64,000 nt of DNA from Paralithodes platypus (GCA_032716605.1 CM064492.1:52878084-52942083); one strand, 5' to 3'; shown: positions 25,767 through 36,598, counted from the first letter of the stretch. The notes: generated by a model from the sequence alone, not told the origin. A program made the numbers and translations.

Positions 25767-25970
25767 TTAACCTTTGCTGTACCGGTGCTGTCCTTTTAAC
25801 TTTACTCTGGCTACTATAGACGATTTTATTCAGCTTTAAAAGGGCCTCCATCAATTTACAGGCTTCGAACTATCTCGCGTAACCATTATTACTACAATAG
25901 ATCTTTTTTATATCGTCTGAATATAGCTATAATAAACTTAAAAAGCCGTCGCCCGTACAGAAGGGGTTAA
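25767..25970. mobile_element. TTAA-C family MITE (C16)
   Basis: TTAA at 25767-25770 and 25967-25970, with a GTACAGAAGGGGTTAA right end. Confidence 0.7.
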
Positions 25971-26046
25971 GGGTCGAATACTATGCAATACTATGAGTCC
26001 TTCACAAAACTACAAACTTGAGTTCATTATTTACGAGTGCGTGTGA

Positions 26047-26085
26047 TAAATAGATAGATAGATAGATAGATTGATTGATAGATAG
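26047..26085. repeat. (GATA)n-like microsatellite
   Basis: About nine GATA units with a GATT variant, followed by GAA and GA runs at 26174-26220. Confidence 0.85.
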
Positions 26086-26219
26086 AGAGTCAGTGATATC
26101 GGTGAGTAGGGGGCCCAGTAATTGATTGGATCGAGGTAAAGAGAGTCGAGTGGAGAATAAGTGACTGTTGAAGAAGAAGAAGAAGAACGAACAGGAAGGG
26201 AGAGAGAGAGAGAGAGAAA

Positions 26220-26959
26220 GAGGCTTCGAACTATCTAACTTAACCCTTTGTACTGCCACATATCCTTCTTAACCTGGGAAGCGCGTAACTATGGTATTTG
26301 AAACGTCCCGCCTGGCGAAGATATTTTTATACATTCCCGATGAAAATAAGTATTTTACCATAAATATCGTTATTACTTATTCATATGCGCCTATTTTATG
26401 AAGATATTAACATTTAACAGCAATAAAACAAATGGAAATTGTATTTGGGGGGTGAAAAAGACTTATTATTGCCGACCGATCGTATCAGGAGGGGAGAGCC
26501 GGCATGACGTATACCCTCTTGTCTCTCACTTCCCGATCGCTGCTGACGTCTTGCAAGTGAAGTCTCTCTGTTGCTAGGAAATCTAACTGCCTCCCCAGTG
26601 ACCCTGAAACCGCGGGCGGGAAATTTGCGCCGAAAATTACCCGATAAAAGGGGGAATAAGAGGAAAAATAGGTGATAATTGAGGGGGGGAGGGGAGGGGG
26701 GGGCTTGGACACATGTGGAGGAGTGATAGGAGGTATGGAGGGGAATTATCTCACTTAATCACATACTGCTTTGTTTTAAGTGCCAGTGGGATGCTTTGAA
26801 AGGCTTTTTTTAGGCCTTGGTTCATATAAGGACGCTCGTCTTCGCTCACTGCAGACTCATATGAGGACGCTCGTCATTCTTGGGTTAACCTTCACAAAAC
26901 CCTCTAAATATAGCTAAAATTTAAAAAAAATGAGACATACCCGTTACGGTAGGGGTTAA
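26220..26959. mobile_element. TTAA-C element (C17) split by a nested TTAA-G element
   Basis: The left part GGCTTCGAACTATC-ATCCTTC (26221-26268) and right part AAACCCTCTAAATATAGC to TTAA (26889-26959) rejoin as a C-family sequence once 26269-26888 is removed. The left C terminus is missing. Confidence 0.6.
26269..26888. mobile_element. TTAA-G family element (G1)
   Basis: TTAA at 26269-26272 and 26885-26888, with ends TTAACCTGGGAAGCG and the complement of TTAACCCAAGAATGACGAGCG-like sequence. The interior block near 26750-26810 (CACTTAATCACATACTGCTT) recurs at 43088-43140. It holds GC-rich ACCGCGGGCGGGAAATTTG near 26609. No ORF of interest. Confidence 0.5.
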
Positions 26960-26976
26960 TTGCTAGGTAAACAGAG

Positions 26977-27296
26977 GCATAGGCTGTTAGGAGACTGCCC
27001 AATCGTATCGTCCTGCTTGGGAATCGAACCCCGGTCTTATGGTTGTGAGCCAAGCGTGTTAAACCAATACACCATGTACTGTAAAACATCAAGTGTATGC
27101 AAGGGTGTGAACATGGTAGGCCTATATATACACTATACTGTACAGTATGATCATTGGATATTTTGATTAACCTTTCTATTCTTATGTTAGATGGGTATAT
27201 GACTATCAGTATACCATTAAAAGTGTAAATTTTAATGGACACTTGAATTTCCCTCTTCATACCAAAATTATTGACAATGTATGTCATATACATCAT
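26977..27296 (-). mobile_element. 320-bp repeat with tRNA-like segment (copy 2 of 2)
   Basis: Same length and nearly the same sequence as 25295-25614; I noticed a single substitution in the GGCCTATATATACASTATAC stretch. Such similarity suggests recent duplication or recent retroposition. Confidence 0.7.
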
Positions 27297-27371
27297 CTAG
27301 CTTGAGTCTAACATTGCCTTTTGTCTTCTTTCACCTATAAGAACGATTCAAATATTCAATGAAATACATCA

Positions 27372-27590
27372 CCTATAGTCCGTTCATTCTAGGTTGGGCA
27401 GAAATCATAACCTCTAACCTCTGTAATTCAAAAAGGGCTAGAGCAAGTGAGTCGTCAATTTATACACATATTCCCTAGCCAAGTCTTCCTATTGGGTAGA
27501 GATATTAGCTCGATAACTCAGTCCTTTTTGAGTTAAGAGAGGTTAGAGGTTACGATTTATGCCCAAGCTAGAATGAACAGACTATAGTAC
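27372..27590. mobile_element. Inverted-repeat MITE, family D (D1)
   Basis: Arms CTATAGTCCGTTCATTCTAG and its complement continue through TAACCTCTAACCTCTG and TCAAAAAGG for about 70 bp each. A TA duplication is possible. The second copy is at 34758. Confidence 0.65.
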
Positions 27591-27723
27591 ATGTAAAGCT
27601 AACTAGGTGGCGTGACAGTTAGCATAGACCGAGAGGCTAAGTTGGAGTTACATGATGAGACAATGGCGATGCGAACTCGGGACGCAAAGCTGCACCGAGC
27701 CAGTGGGAAACAACTATGCTCTG

Positions 27724-28200
27724 TTTTAGCTGGCGATAAATTGAATCTCTTAGCAGCTAATTTTTCGTTACTTAATGGAAAAATATTAAACTACTATGTC
27801 TCGGCATCATATTAACACCATTTTTATATAATTAACACCCTTTTTCACTACAAAATCTTCAAAATAACTGATACATTTTGATGGGAACTTAGCAATTTAC
27901 CGTCAGTTGAAAATAAAAAGAGTATAGGTATTTTTGGTCTGGGTGGCCAGGACAATGCCGAGCCGTTCCATTACTCATTTGATTCATAATTTGGCATATA
28001 GTCTGTTTCTTTTCAACTGACGGTTAATTGCAAAGTTCCCATCAAGATTTCTCAGTGATTTTGAAGATTTTGTAGTGAAATACGGGGCTAATTATATATC
28101 CGTCGTCTTAATATGATGCAGAGACATCATAGTTGCTTATTTTTCCGTTTGTTATCGATAAATTGGTTGCTAAAGGATTCAATTTATCGTGGGCTGAAAA
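27724..28200. mobile_element. Long foldback element, family E
   Basis: Arms of roughly 190-200 bp: GCGATAAATTGAATCTCTTA (27733) pairs with GGATTCAATTTATCG (28176-28190), and CACTACAAAATCTTCAAAAT (27846) with the complement at 28062-28081. The spacer of about 80 bp is at 27920-28000. No ORF in the spacer. Confidence 0.7.
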
Positions 28201-28285
28201 GAAACCAAATACTAATTACTGGGAACAAGACCTCCATGCCTCACAGTGTTGACCAAGGGACTCTACAGTGGGGGTAGTTGGAACA

Positions 28286-28630
28286 TTAAGGGGAGATGGG
28301 CCGTTTGTTTGGTCATGAATTCATTTATTCCTTTATTTCTTTGTTTCCTCGCTAAACCGCCATCAAACCTATAAAAACCCCCCCTAGACCCCTCTTCAAG
28401 ATCAATGTCCCGGCCGAAGGCCGGTTGCTCTTAAAATTTCAGGCTCGCTATCGCTCGCCAGGAAAAAATCGACAACTAAATGGCACGAAAAGTCTTAAAA
28501 TTGACAACGAAATGAGGCGAAAGGTGTTAAAATCGCTAAACTAATGGGTTGAACGTCTTAAAATCTCAAAACTAATGGGGCTAAACACGAGGGAGAAAGT
28601 GGTCCAGAAAACCGGCCCATCTCCCCTTAA
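28286..28630 (-). mobile_element. TTAA-A family MITE with perfect ends (A7)
   Basis: Both ends read TTAAGGGGAGATGGGCCG inward, an 18-bp perfect terminal inverted repeat including TTAA. It also has an intact hairpin near 28410. This is the best reference copy for family A. Confidence 0.8.
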
Positions 28631-28793
28631 GTGGGAAGTAGTTGCTTTCTCTGGACCCCCTTCTATCTCATGTTTACCCCATTAGTTTTGAGATTTGAAG
28701 ATGTTCGTTCCATTAGTTTGGGGATTTTAAGACTATTCACCTTATTTCTTTGTCAATATTTGGATCTCCCGTGCCATTTAGGTGTGGTAATGT
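28627..28793 (+). mobile_element. TTAA-A family MITE, right-truncated (A8)
   Basis: Shares its left TTAA with A7 and runs in the opposite direction. It stops at GTGCCATTTAGGTGT, followed by the 44-bp array. Confidence 0.65.
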
Positions 28794-28823
28794 GGGACTT
28801 GTGTTGTCGTGGAGTCTCCCATT

Positions 28824-29131
28824 TGTTGTCAAAACTCGTGGGATACCGGTATATGTTTATATTCATTTGTTGTCAAAACTCGTGGGATACCGGTATATGT
28901 TTATATTCATTTGTTGTCAAAACTCGTGGGATACCGGTATATGTTTATATTCATTTGTTGTCAAAACTCGTGGGATACCGGTATATGTTTATATTCATTT
29001 GTTGTCAAAACTCGTGGGATACCGGTATATGTTTATATTCATTTGTTGTCAAAACTCGTGGGATACCGGTATATGTTTATATTCATTTGTTGTCAAAACT
29101 CGTGGGATACCGGTATATGTTTATATTCATT
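28824..29131. repeat. 44-bp minisatellite, 7 units
   Basis: Units start at 28831, 28875, 28919, 28963, 29007, 29051 and 29095 and look identical, each containing AACTCGTGGGATACCGGTAT. The period of 44 makes all three plus frames encode the same cyclic peptide; not a gene. Confidence 0.97.
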
Positions 29132-29469
29132 TTACACAAATACATAAATAAATGCGTAAATAACGAATGTTCGTATGCATTCTTTTTTCCCTTATAATAG
29201 AGTGCATAAATAAAGTTACTTGTGAAAGTATACACTTTTTTTATGTTCGTGACACTTAATGTTTCAAAAATTTCCGATTTATATCATGTTATGAATAATT
29301 GTATTTAAATCATGCCAACCCTTGTTTCTATAGATAGCTTGGAGAATATTACATTGTGTTAGGTTAAGTTAGATAAATATCACAGCGATGCATAAAATAC
29401 AGTGTAAATAATGATGAGTTAAACAGAGGTATGAGAAGGGTAATTACAGTGTCCATAATCGTATACCCC
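29132..29469. other. No gene; end is the dispersed repeat hosting B3
   Basis: AT-rich. The last 45 bases match the host repeat described at 23062-23257. Confidence 0.45.
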
Positions 29470-29855
29470 TTAAGGGAGCCCACCTCGCTTTTTTTTATCT
29501 TTATCTCCCTCTCTCTTTGGCTTGTATCCATTCGGCCCCATTCAACCTACTGTTTTAAGACGTTTACCCCAATCCAGGTGTCAATATTTTCCTGGCGAGC
29601 GGTAGCGAGCCAGCATATATATATTTTTGTTTAGACAGCAAGCTAAATTTTTACATTTTTCGATAGAAAAATGTCAACGGCGAAGCCGGATTTCTTCATA
29701 CAATGCTGGCTCGCTTTCGCTCGCCAGGAAGAAATCAACACGTGGATGGGGATAAACGCCTTAAAAACAGTTGGCTGAATGGGGCCGAATAGATAAAAGC
29801 CAGGGAAAGAGAGAAAAGGAGAGACAAATAAAAAAAAGTCGGTGACCCCCCTTAA
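29470..29855. mobile_element. TTAA-B family foldback MITE (B3)
   Basis: TTAA at 29470-29473 and 29852-29855, same orientation as B1. Confidence 0.75.
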
Positions 29856-30040
29856 AGGTATATGGGTAGTGATAAACCAATATAATTTATGGATAGATAG
29901 GTTAGTCATATTATCAAAGGGGAATGACTATCAATATCAATATTGGGGTTCAAGAGAGGCTAGGTACAATATAGTGTGATTCTGGAGAGAGAGAGAGAGA
30001 GCGAGAGCAAGCGAGGATAGGGTGGGGATGGAAGCGCAGG

Positions 30041-30985
30041 TTGTATGCGGGGGGGGGGGGGGGGGTCAGGGAGGGGGGGAGGGGGACACAGGCACAGGTT
30101 ATAGTGATTCTGGAGAAAGAGAGAGTGAGTAAGAGAGAGAGGTTCAAGAGAGGATGGGGTGGGGTTCAGAACGCAGGTAGTAGTGATTCTGGAGAGAGAG
30201 AAAGAGAGAGAGGGAGAGAGAGAGAGGATATTATAGGGTGGAGTTGCAAGGTTGGAGGGGAGGGGGGGGGAGTCAGGCACAAGTTAAGGTGATTCTGGAG
30301 CGGGGAGGGGCAGAGAGAGTGAGAGATGGGAAGGTTATGGGAAGGATCAATCATATGGGATCAGTAAAATGGGAGTGGGGCGCAGATATGAAGAGTGAAT
30401 GAGTGAGTGATTGGGGAGGTGGGGGGGGGGGGGGGGAGATCACAGATACGATGGGTGGGTGGGGTGGGGGTTATGAAGAGTGAGCAGGGAGGTGGGGGGG
30501 AGAGGGAGGAGGGGCAGGTATGGGTTGCAGATAGAATAGATGGAGGGAGGGGGGTGGTGTAGGTATGAAGAGAGAGAGAGAGAGTGTAGTTGGTAGGGAA
30601 GGGTCACAGATATGATGGGAGAGGAAGTGGGTAACAGCTTGGTATGAATAGTGAGTGGGTGAGTAGGAGAGAGACAGAGAGGAGGGGGGAGGGAGGGGTT
30701 GGGGTGGAGGGAGGGAGGCAGAGAGAGAGGGGGTGGCGCCAGGGAGGGATCACAGACAGGGTGGGTATGGAAGTGGGTCACAGGAATGAAGAGTGAACAG
30801 GTAAAGGGGGGGGGGGGGGGGGTAGAGAGAGGGCTGGGGTGCATAGGAGGGGCTGGGGACATGGAAGGGTCACATAGAGGATGGGTGAGGAAGGGGGTCA
30901 CAGGTATGAAGCGTGAGTGAGCATGGGGGGCGCAGGGAGGGGGCCGAGGGGGGGGGGAGGTGAGTGACTCAGGAGTGACGCGCCC
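30041..30985. repeat. G-rich purine tract with long G-runs
   Basis: G-runs of about 16-17 bases lie at 30049-30065, 30421-30436 and 30806-30822, set in GGGAGG/GAGAGA sequence with dispersed 40-60 bp near-repeats such as TAGTGATTCTGGAGA. The minus strand gives Pro/Ser/Leu pseudo-ORFs. Confidence 0.85.
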
Positions 30986-31260
30986 CCTCTCCTACTAGTC
31001 GACTTTACCCCAGTGCCGGCGAAGGTAGGCTCCCGCTCCGTGTATAGCTCGCGTCCGGTCACTCACACAGGGGGCTACTAGAATCACCCCTGCCCCCCCT
31101 TCCCCCGTATATAGTGAGGACCCGGGGCTGACTAGTTAACAGGCTGCCCCCCACATATATCCCCTTCCCGCGGGTCCTGTTCTCTCCCCCAGTACCGCGA
31201 GAGGCCCCCCAGGGAAGGAGAGCATGGTCACCGTCATACTACTGGTTCGGTCCTGCTACA
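30986..31260. other. GC-rich, CpG-bearing island
   Basis: The only clearly GC-rich non-repetitive stretch nearby, with CCGGCG, CGCGTCCGG and CGCGAG motifs and an ATG at about 31224 opening a 13-codon frame. It could be a promoter-proximal region, but no downstream exon is recognisable. Confidence 0.3.
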
Positions 31261-31299
31261 AGTGAATGATCACCTGAAGGTCGGTTACCCACTGTTGAC

Positions 31300-31912
31300 C
31301 TACCTGTTGTTAATATATGTCTCTTGCTGGTGATACGGTTTATTGTTTTGCTGTTGTTGTTGTTCTGTTTTCTACTGTTCTGTTCACGACTGTTGGCGAT
31401 GATATTATTGTTGCTCCGATGGCGATATTGAATGTGTTTCGGTTACCCATTGTTGACGTACCTGTTAATGTAGTTGTTGGCTCTGTTGGCGCTAGTGCAT
31501 AGTGGTGTTGTCTCTTACTAGTGATGCGGTTGACTGTGTTTTACTGTGGTTTTCGTTGTTCTGTTTACTACTGTTGTTCTGTTTACGACTATTTACGATC
31601 ATGTTGTTAATAAGTATTATTGTTGCTCCGTTGGCAACAGTTGAATGTGTTGTTGCTGGTGATACGGTTTATTGGTTTGCTGTTGTTGTTTTGCTTACGA
31701 CTATTGGCGATAATGTTGCTATTGTTGTTGTGGTTCCGTTGGCGACAGGCGACGGTGTTGTTTTCTCTTGAGGATAATACTGTTTACTGTGCTACTGTTG
31801 TTGTCTTGTTTACGACTGTTGCTATTGATATTGTTAATAAGTGTTGTTGTTGCTCCGTTGGCGACAGTTGAATGTGTTGTTGTCTCTTGCTGGTGACACT
31901 ATTTAAGGGGGA
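31300..31912. repeat. Degenerate GTT-rich tandem repeat, about 4 units of 130-190 bp
   Basis: Recurring blocks TTGTTGCTCCGTTGGCGACA, GAATGTGTTGTTG and CTTGCTGGTGATACGGTTTA in the same order with variable spacing. Confidence 0.7.
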
Positions 31913-33008
31913 TCACCTGCTTTTTTCCTCTCCTTTTCTCTCTTTCTCTGGGTTGTATCCATTCGGCCCCATTCAGCCTACTGTTGTAAGACGTTTATCC
32001 TTATCCAGGTGTCGATTCTTCCTGTCGAGCGATAGCGATCCAGCATTAAATTATTATGTTCCTTCCAACAACCAACTATACTCCTAAAATCGATTAATGA
32101 AATTTACAAACACATGTGGCAGTCCGTGGATTCGAATCCAGGATGCTCACACCGAAAATCAACACCTTATGCATCGCACCACGTAGACAGTTAAAGAATG
32201 GTGGACACTGCCTACGATTTATTATGCAACTTCGAATCCTGCATATCAATCTAAGCATGTACACACATCCCAACTGCAACTCACGTAGGCTATGCATATG
32301 TGAATGGAAAGAGCAATTAATGGGGCCTTAACCACTAGGGAAGTCCTCTCGATAAATTACCCCTGAACCAATATCAATTATTATGTTCCTTCCAACAACC
32401 AACTATACTCCTAAAATCGATAATGAAATTTACAAATGTGGCAGTCCGTGGATTCGAATCCAGGATGCTCACACCGAAAATCAACACCTTATGCATCGCA
32501 CCACGTAGACAGTTAAAGAATGGTGGACACTGCCTACGATTTATTATGCAACTTCGAATCCTGCATATCAATCTAAGCATGTACACACATCCCAACTGCA
32601 ACTCACGTAGGCTATGCATATGTGAATGGAAAGAGCAATTAATGGGGCCTTAACCACTAGGGAAGTCCTCTCGATAAATTACCCCTGAACCAATATCAAT
32701 TATTATGTTCCTTCCAACAACCAACTATACTCCTAAAATCGATTAATGAAATTTACAAACACATGTGGCAGTCCGTGGATTCGAATCCAGGATGCTCACA
32801 TGGAGAAATGCGGCTTCGCCGGAGACATTTTTCGATAGAAAAATGTACAAATTTAGCTTGCTGTCAAAACAAAAATATATATATGCTGGCTCGCTACCGC
32901 TCTCCAGGAAAATATTGACATCTGGATGGGGGTAAACGTCTTAAAACAGTAGGCTGAATGGGTCCGTATGGATACAAACCAAAGATAGAGAGAGAGACCA
33001 GGTGGGCT
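31913..33008. mobile_element. TTAA-B MITE (B4) interrupted by a tandem SINE block
   Basis: The left half (31913-32046) stops at GAGCGATAGCGATCCAGCATT and the right half resumes at 32799 with ATGGAGAAATGCGGCTTCGC, adjacent in other B copies. The right TTAA is lost (ends GGTGGGCT). Confidence 0.7.
32047..32798 (-). repeat. Tandem block of a tRNA-like SINE, about 2.3 units of 322-327 bp
   Basis: Units start at 32051, 32378 and 32700. Each contains GGATTCGAATCC (B-box-like palindrome at 32128, 32450 and 32777), and on the minus strand a GTGGTGCGATGCATAAGG A-box-like block upstream. The third unit is cut just after the B box. A single unit of the family lies at 44265. Confidence 0.75.
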
Positions 33009-33078
33009 GTTATTGTTGTAAATTATTCTTGTTCTGTTTTTGGCTGTTCAAAGTCTTCTTTTCTTAATGGTTGTTGTG

Positions 33079-33292
33079 TTAACCCCTTCTTTACCGGCGA
33101 CATCCTATTCACTTTTCCTGGCTACTGTTAGACGATTTGATTCAGTTTTCAAAGGGCCTCGATTATTTAACAGGTTGCGAACTATCTCACTTCATCCATT
33201 TTACTACCACAGCTACTTCATAAGCTGCACAAAATTGTCTTCATATAGCCATCATTGAACGAAAAAGACGTCGCCGGTACAGAAGGGGTTAA
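33079..33292. mobile_element. TTAA-C family MITE (C2)
   Basis: TTAA at both ends and well-matched arms (ACCCCTTCTTTACCGGCGAC and GTCGCCGGTACAGAAGGGGT). Confidence 0.75.
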
Positions 33293-33369
33293 TGGTGATC
33301 CGGTAATTATTAACCTCTTCAGAATTTGATGACGTGTTTCTTAATGTTGTATTAACTATTAATATGCGA

Positions 33370-33503
33370 ACGGTGTACAAATCTATCTTGAAAGGGTGTG
33401 TAGGGGGTGTTTTTGTAAATCTTGATGGAGGTCTAGCGAGGAAGCTAAACAAATATATGAATGCATCAATATATAGACCAACATATAGCCACTACCCCCT
33501 TAA
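33370..33503 (+). mobile_element. TTAA-A family MITE, left-truncated (A9)
   Basis: The right third of the family from GTACAAATCTATCTTG to TTAA at 33500-33503. Confidence 0.6.
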
Positions 33504-33699
33504 TACACCTACAAAAGGCTCAATACGAGCTGAAACTATCGTCTCTACATTATAAATGGTTTTCATTATGAGGGTTTAGTTTTCTATATATTTGTATATG
33601 AATGCTACTGCCAGATCATAATTAATTGCATCGGGGGTGTTTGGTGTTGGATTAAGTTAATACAAATAGATTACTAAGCTGAGGAAAGATCTTATTTAT

Positions 33700-34017
33700 T
33701 TAACACTATCTGGTCCGACCTGTTGTGGGTTATCATGATACTGTTGTTTAATTATTATTTTGTATTTTGATTGTTTTTGACATTTTCGAGCAATGTATTT
33801 TAGTTTGTCTAACAAAAGCGTCTTCCAAGACTTTTGTCAAACTAACACATTCCCACCCACTCCCCCTTCAAGGTAAATGTTTACATTTTTCGACACCTGA
33901 ACGGAGTTAAGCGTCTTCTTATTTCCAATGTATTGGGGTGACACGTCTTAAAATCTCCAAACTAATGGGGGTTCGCAAAAGACCTCCCTCGGACCAAATA
34001 AGGTTAAGGGGGACTAT
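33700..34017 (-). mobile_element. TTAA-F family MITE, best copy (F2)
   Basis: Ends TTAACACTATCTGGTCCGA and the complement of TTAACCTTATTTGGTCCGA are clear inverted repeats including TTAA on both sides. The interior shares the TTTTTCGACACCTGAA and CTAATGGGG blocks with family A. Confidence 0.65.
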
Positions 34018-34037
34018 CTTACTAAGCTCTAACACTC

Positions 34038-34256
34038 TTAACCCTTTGAGTACCAGCGACGTGTGTTATTATTCTAGCTACCGGTATATTAAGACTATAT
34101 TATGTAGCTTAGGAAGGATCTCTGGTAGTTTATAAAGTGTTGGCTGAGATAGTTTGAAACCTTATTATTGCTAGAGGTCCTTCCTAAGATGAATATAATC
34201 GTATAATATTTGCCAGAATATGATGAATATTACGTTCCTGGTACTGAATGGGTTAA
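34038..34256. mobile_element. TTAA-C family MITE (C3)
   Basis: TTAA at 34038-34041 and 34253-34256; moderately diverged arms. Confidence 0.65.
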
Positions 34257-34352
34257 CAGTCCCTCCCTAAGAGCTGACAACGCTCGTATGGAGATGGCTA
34301 CAATACAGTATAATAAAACATATGATATATTAGCGTCATGTGATTGAAGGAC

Positions 34353-34752
34353 TTAAGGGAGCCCACCTCGCTTTTTTTCTCTTTCTCTCCCTCTCTCTTT
34401 GGCTTGTATCCATTCGACCCCATTCAGCCTACTGTTTTAAGACGTTTATCCCCATCCATCTGTCAATATTTTCCTGGCGAGTGGTAGCGAGCCAGCATAT
34501 ATGTATATATATATATTTGTTTTGACAGCAAGCTAAATTTGTAAATTTTTCGATAGAAAAATGTGTCCGGTGAAGCCGGATTTCTCCATACAATGCTGGC
34601 TCGCTATCGCTCGCCAGGAAGAAATCGACACCTGGATGGGGATAAACGTCTTAAAACCGTTGGCTGAATGAGGCCGAATGGATACAAGCCAGGGAAAGAG
34701 AGAAAAGGAGAGAAAGATAAAAAAAAAAAAAAAAAAATGGTGACCCCGTTAA
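34353..34752. mobile_element. TTAA-B family foldback MITE (B5)
   Basis: TTAA at 34353-34356 and 34749-34752, with an A-run of about 17 at 34720-34737. Confidence 0.75.
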
Positions 34753-34757
34753 GGGGC

Positions 34758-34971
34758 TATTCCCTGTTCATTATAGGTAGGCCAGAAATCTTGACTCTTA
34801 ACATCTGTAACTCAAAAAGGACTAGAGTAATCATGTTCTTATGTCTAGCAATTGGGAAGAGTCAGCCAAGGAATAGGTGTGGAAATGTACAACCCATTTG
34901 TTCTAGCCCTTTTTGAGTTACAGATGTAAGGGGTCACGATTTGTGGCCAACCTATAATGATTGGACTATAA
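34758..34971. mobile_element. Inverted-repeat MITE, family D (D2)
   Basis: Arms TGTTCATTATAGGTAGGCCA and the complement of its right partner, sharing TCTGTAACTCAAAAAGG with D1. Confidence 0.6.
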
Positions 34972-35002
34972 TACTTGTGTTTTTGGCATATATATATATA
35001 TA

Positions 35003-35274
35003 TCCCCTAGACCCCCTTTCAAAATAAATTTGTGAATTTTTCGGTAGAAAAATGTTCAGGCCGATGTCCGGTTCCTTCTAAAATTACAGGCTCGCTATCG
35101 CTTGCTAGGAAAATATCGTCACCTAAATGGTATGGAAGGTCTTAATATTGACAATTAAATTGGGCGAAAGGCCTCAAAACCGCCAAACTAATGGAACGAA
35201 CGTCTTAATATCTCGAAACTAGTATGCTAAACATGAGGGAGAAGGGGGTCCAGAAAAAGTGACTACTTCCCCAT
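35003..35274 (-). mobile_element. TTAA-A family MITE, truncated (A10)
   Basis: Starts at CCCCTAGACCCCCTTTC beside a TA run and ends ACTACTTCCCC without TTAA. Confidence 0.55.
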
Positions 35275-35321
35275 TGATGATTTGCATACTCATATTGTCC
35301 TTGTTTTTGTTGTTGTTGTTG

Positions 35322-35526
35322 TTAACCCTTTGACAGTTTATTCTGGCTATGATCAGACGATTTTATACAGCTGAGGAAGGATCTGTTGGAATCAACAGGG
35401 TAAAGACTGTCTCGATTAACCGTCTGACGTCTTTTATACCGGTGCTCTTCGTAATTGTAATAACATCGTCTAATAATAGCCAAACAACAGTAAGGAAATG
35501 CGTCATGGGGTTCTGGTAAGGGTTAA
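35322..35526. mobile_element. TTAA-C variant MITE (C4)
   Basis: TTAA at both ends. Variant ends (TTTGACAGTTTATTCTGGC), shared with the copy at 51336. Confidence 0.6.
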
Positions 35527-35537
35527 TATTAGGAGTA

Positions 35538-35812
35538 TATTTATTAATTTATGTTTTAGTTTCCTCGCTAGACCTTCCTAAAAACTTCAAGAAAACCCCA
35601 AGACCCGCCTTCAAGATAAATTTCCCGGCCAAAGGCCGGTTCCTCGCTGTCGCTCGCCAGGAAAAAATCGACACCTAAATGACGTGAAGTCTTAATATTG
35701 ACAAAGAAATGGAGCGAATGGTATGAAAATCGCCAAACTAATGAGCCGAACGTCATACAATCTGAAAACCAGTGGAGCTAAACATGAGGAAGAAGGAGGA
35801 TCAGTAAAACTA
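35538..35812 (-). mobile_element. TTAA-A family MITE joined to a minisatellite (A11)
   Basis: The minus-strand family order is intact from TTTAGTTTCCTCGCTAGACC to GGATCAGTAAAACTA. The expected right end (CCCATCCCCCCTTAA) is found repeated in the array that follows. Confidence 0.6.
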
Positions 35813-36598
35813 ATTCGGTATATTCTGGCAACCATTAAACTACCCATCCCCCCTTAACTCATTAAACTACCCATCCCCCCTTAACTCATTAAACTACCCA
35901 TCCCCCCTTAACTCATTAAACTACCCATCCCCCCTTAACTCATTAAACTACCCATCCCCCCTTAACTCATTAAACTACCCATCCCCCCTTAACTCATTAA
36001 ACTACCCATCCCCCCTTAACTCATTAAACTACCCATCCCCCCTTAACTCATTAAACTACCCATCCCCCCTTAACTCATTAAACTACCCATCCCCCCTTAA
36101 CTCATTAAACTACCCATCCCCCCTTAACTCATTAAACTACCCATCCCCCCTTAACTCATTAAACTACCCATCCCCCCTTAACTCATTAAACTACCCATCC
36201 CCCCTTAACTCATTAAACTACCCATCCCCCTTTAACTCATTAAATTAAACTACCCATCCCCCTTAACTCATTAAACTACCCATCCCCCCTTAACTCATTC
36301 GGTATATTCTGGCAACCATTAAACTACCCATCCCCCCTTAACTCATTCGGTATATTCTGGCAACCATTAAACTACCCATCCCCCCTTAACTCATTCGGTA
36401 TATTCTGGCAACCATTAAACTACCCATCCCCCCTTAACTCATTAAACTACCCATCCCCCCTTAACTCATTCGGTATATTCTGGCAACCATTAAACTACCC
36501 ATCCCCCCTTAACTCATTCGGTATATTCTGGCAACCATTAAACTACCCATCCTCCCTTAACTCATTCGGTATATTCTGGCAACCATTAAACGATTTGA
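35812..36598. repeat. 27-bp / 48-bp minisatellite spanning a MITE-MITE junction
   Basis: A 27-bp unit with AAACTACCCATCCCCCCTTA runs to about 36297, one copy carrying a 5-bp insertion. It is followed by 48-bp units that add CGGTATATTCTGGCAACC, itself the start of the C element at 36573. Total about 25 units. Confidence 0.95.

Noticed and set aside
28631..29197. 188-codon plus frame with a repeated 44-residue peptide
   Set aside because: A 44-bp array read through three frames; all plus frames give the same cycle.
31224..31265. Short 13-codon ORF in the GC island as a first exon
   Set aside because: Too short, with no supported splice donor or downstream coding exon.
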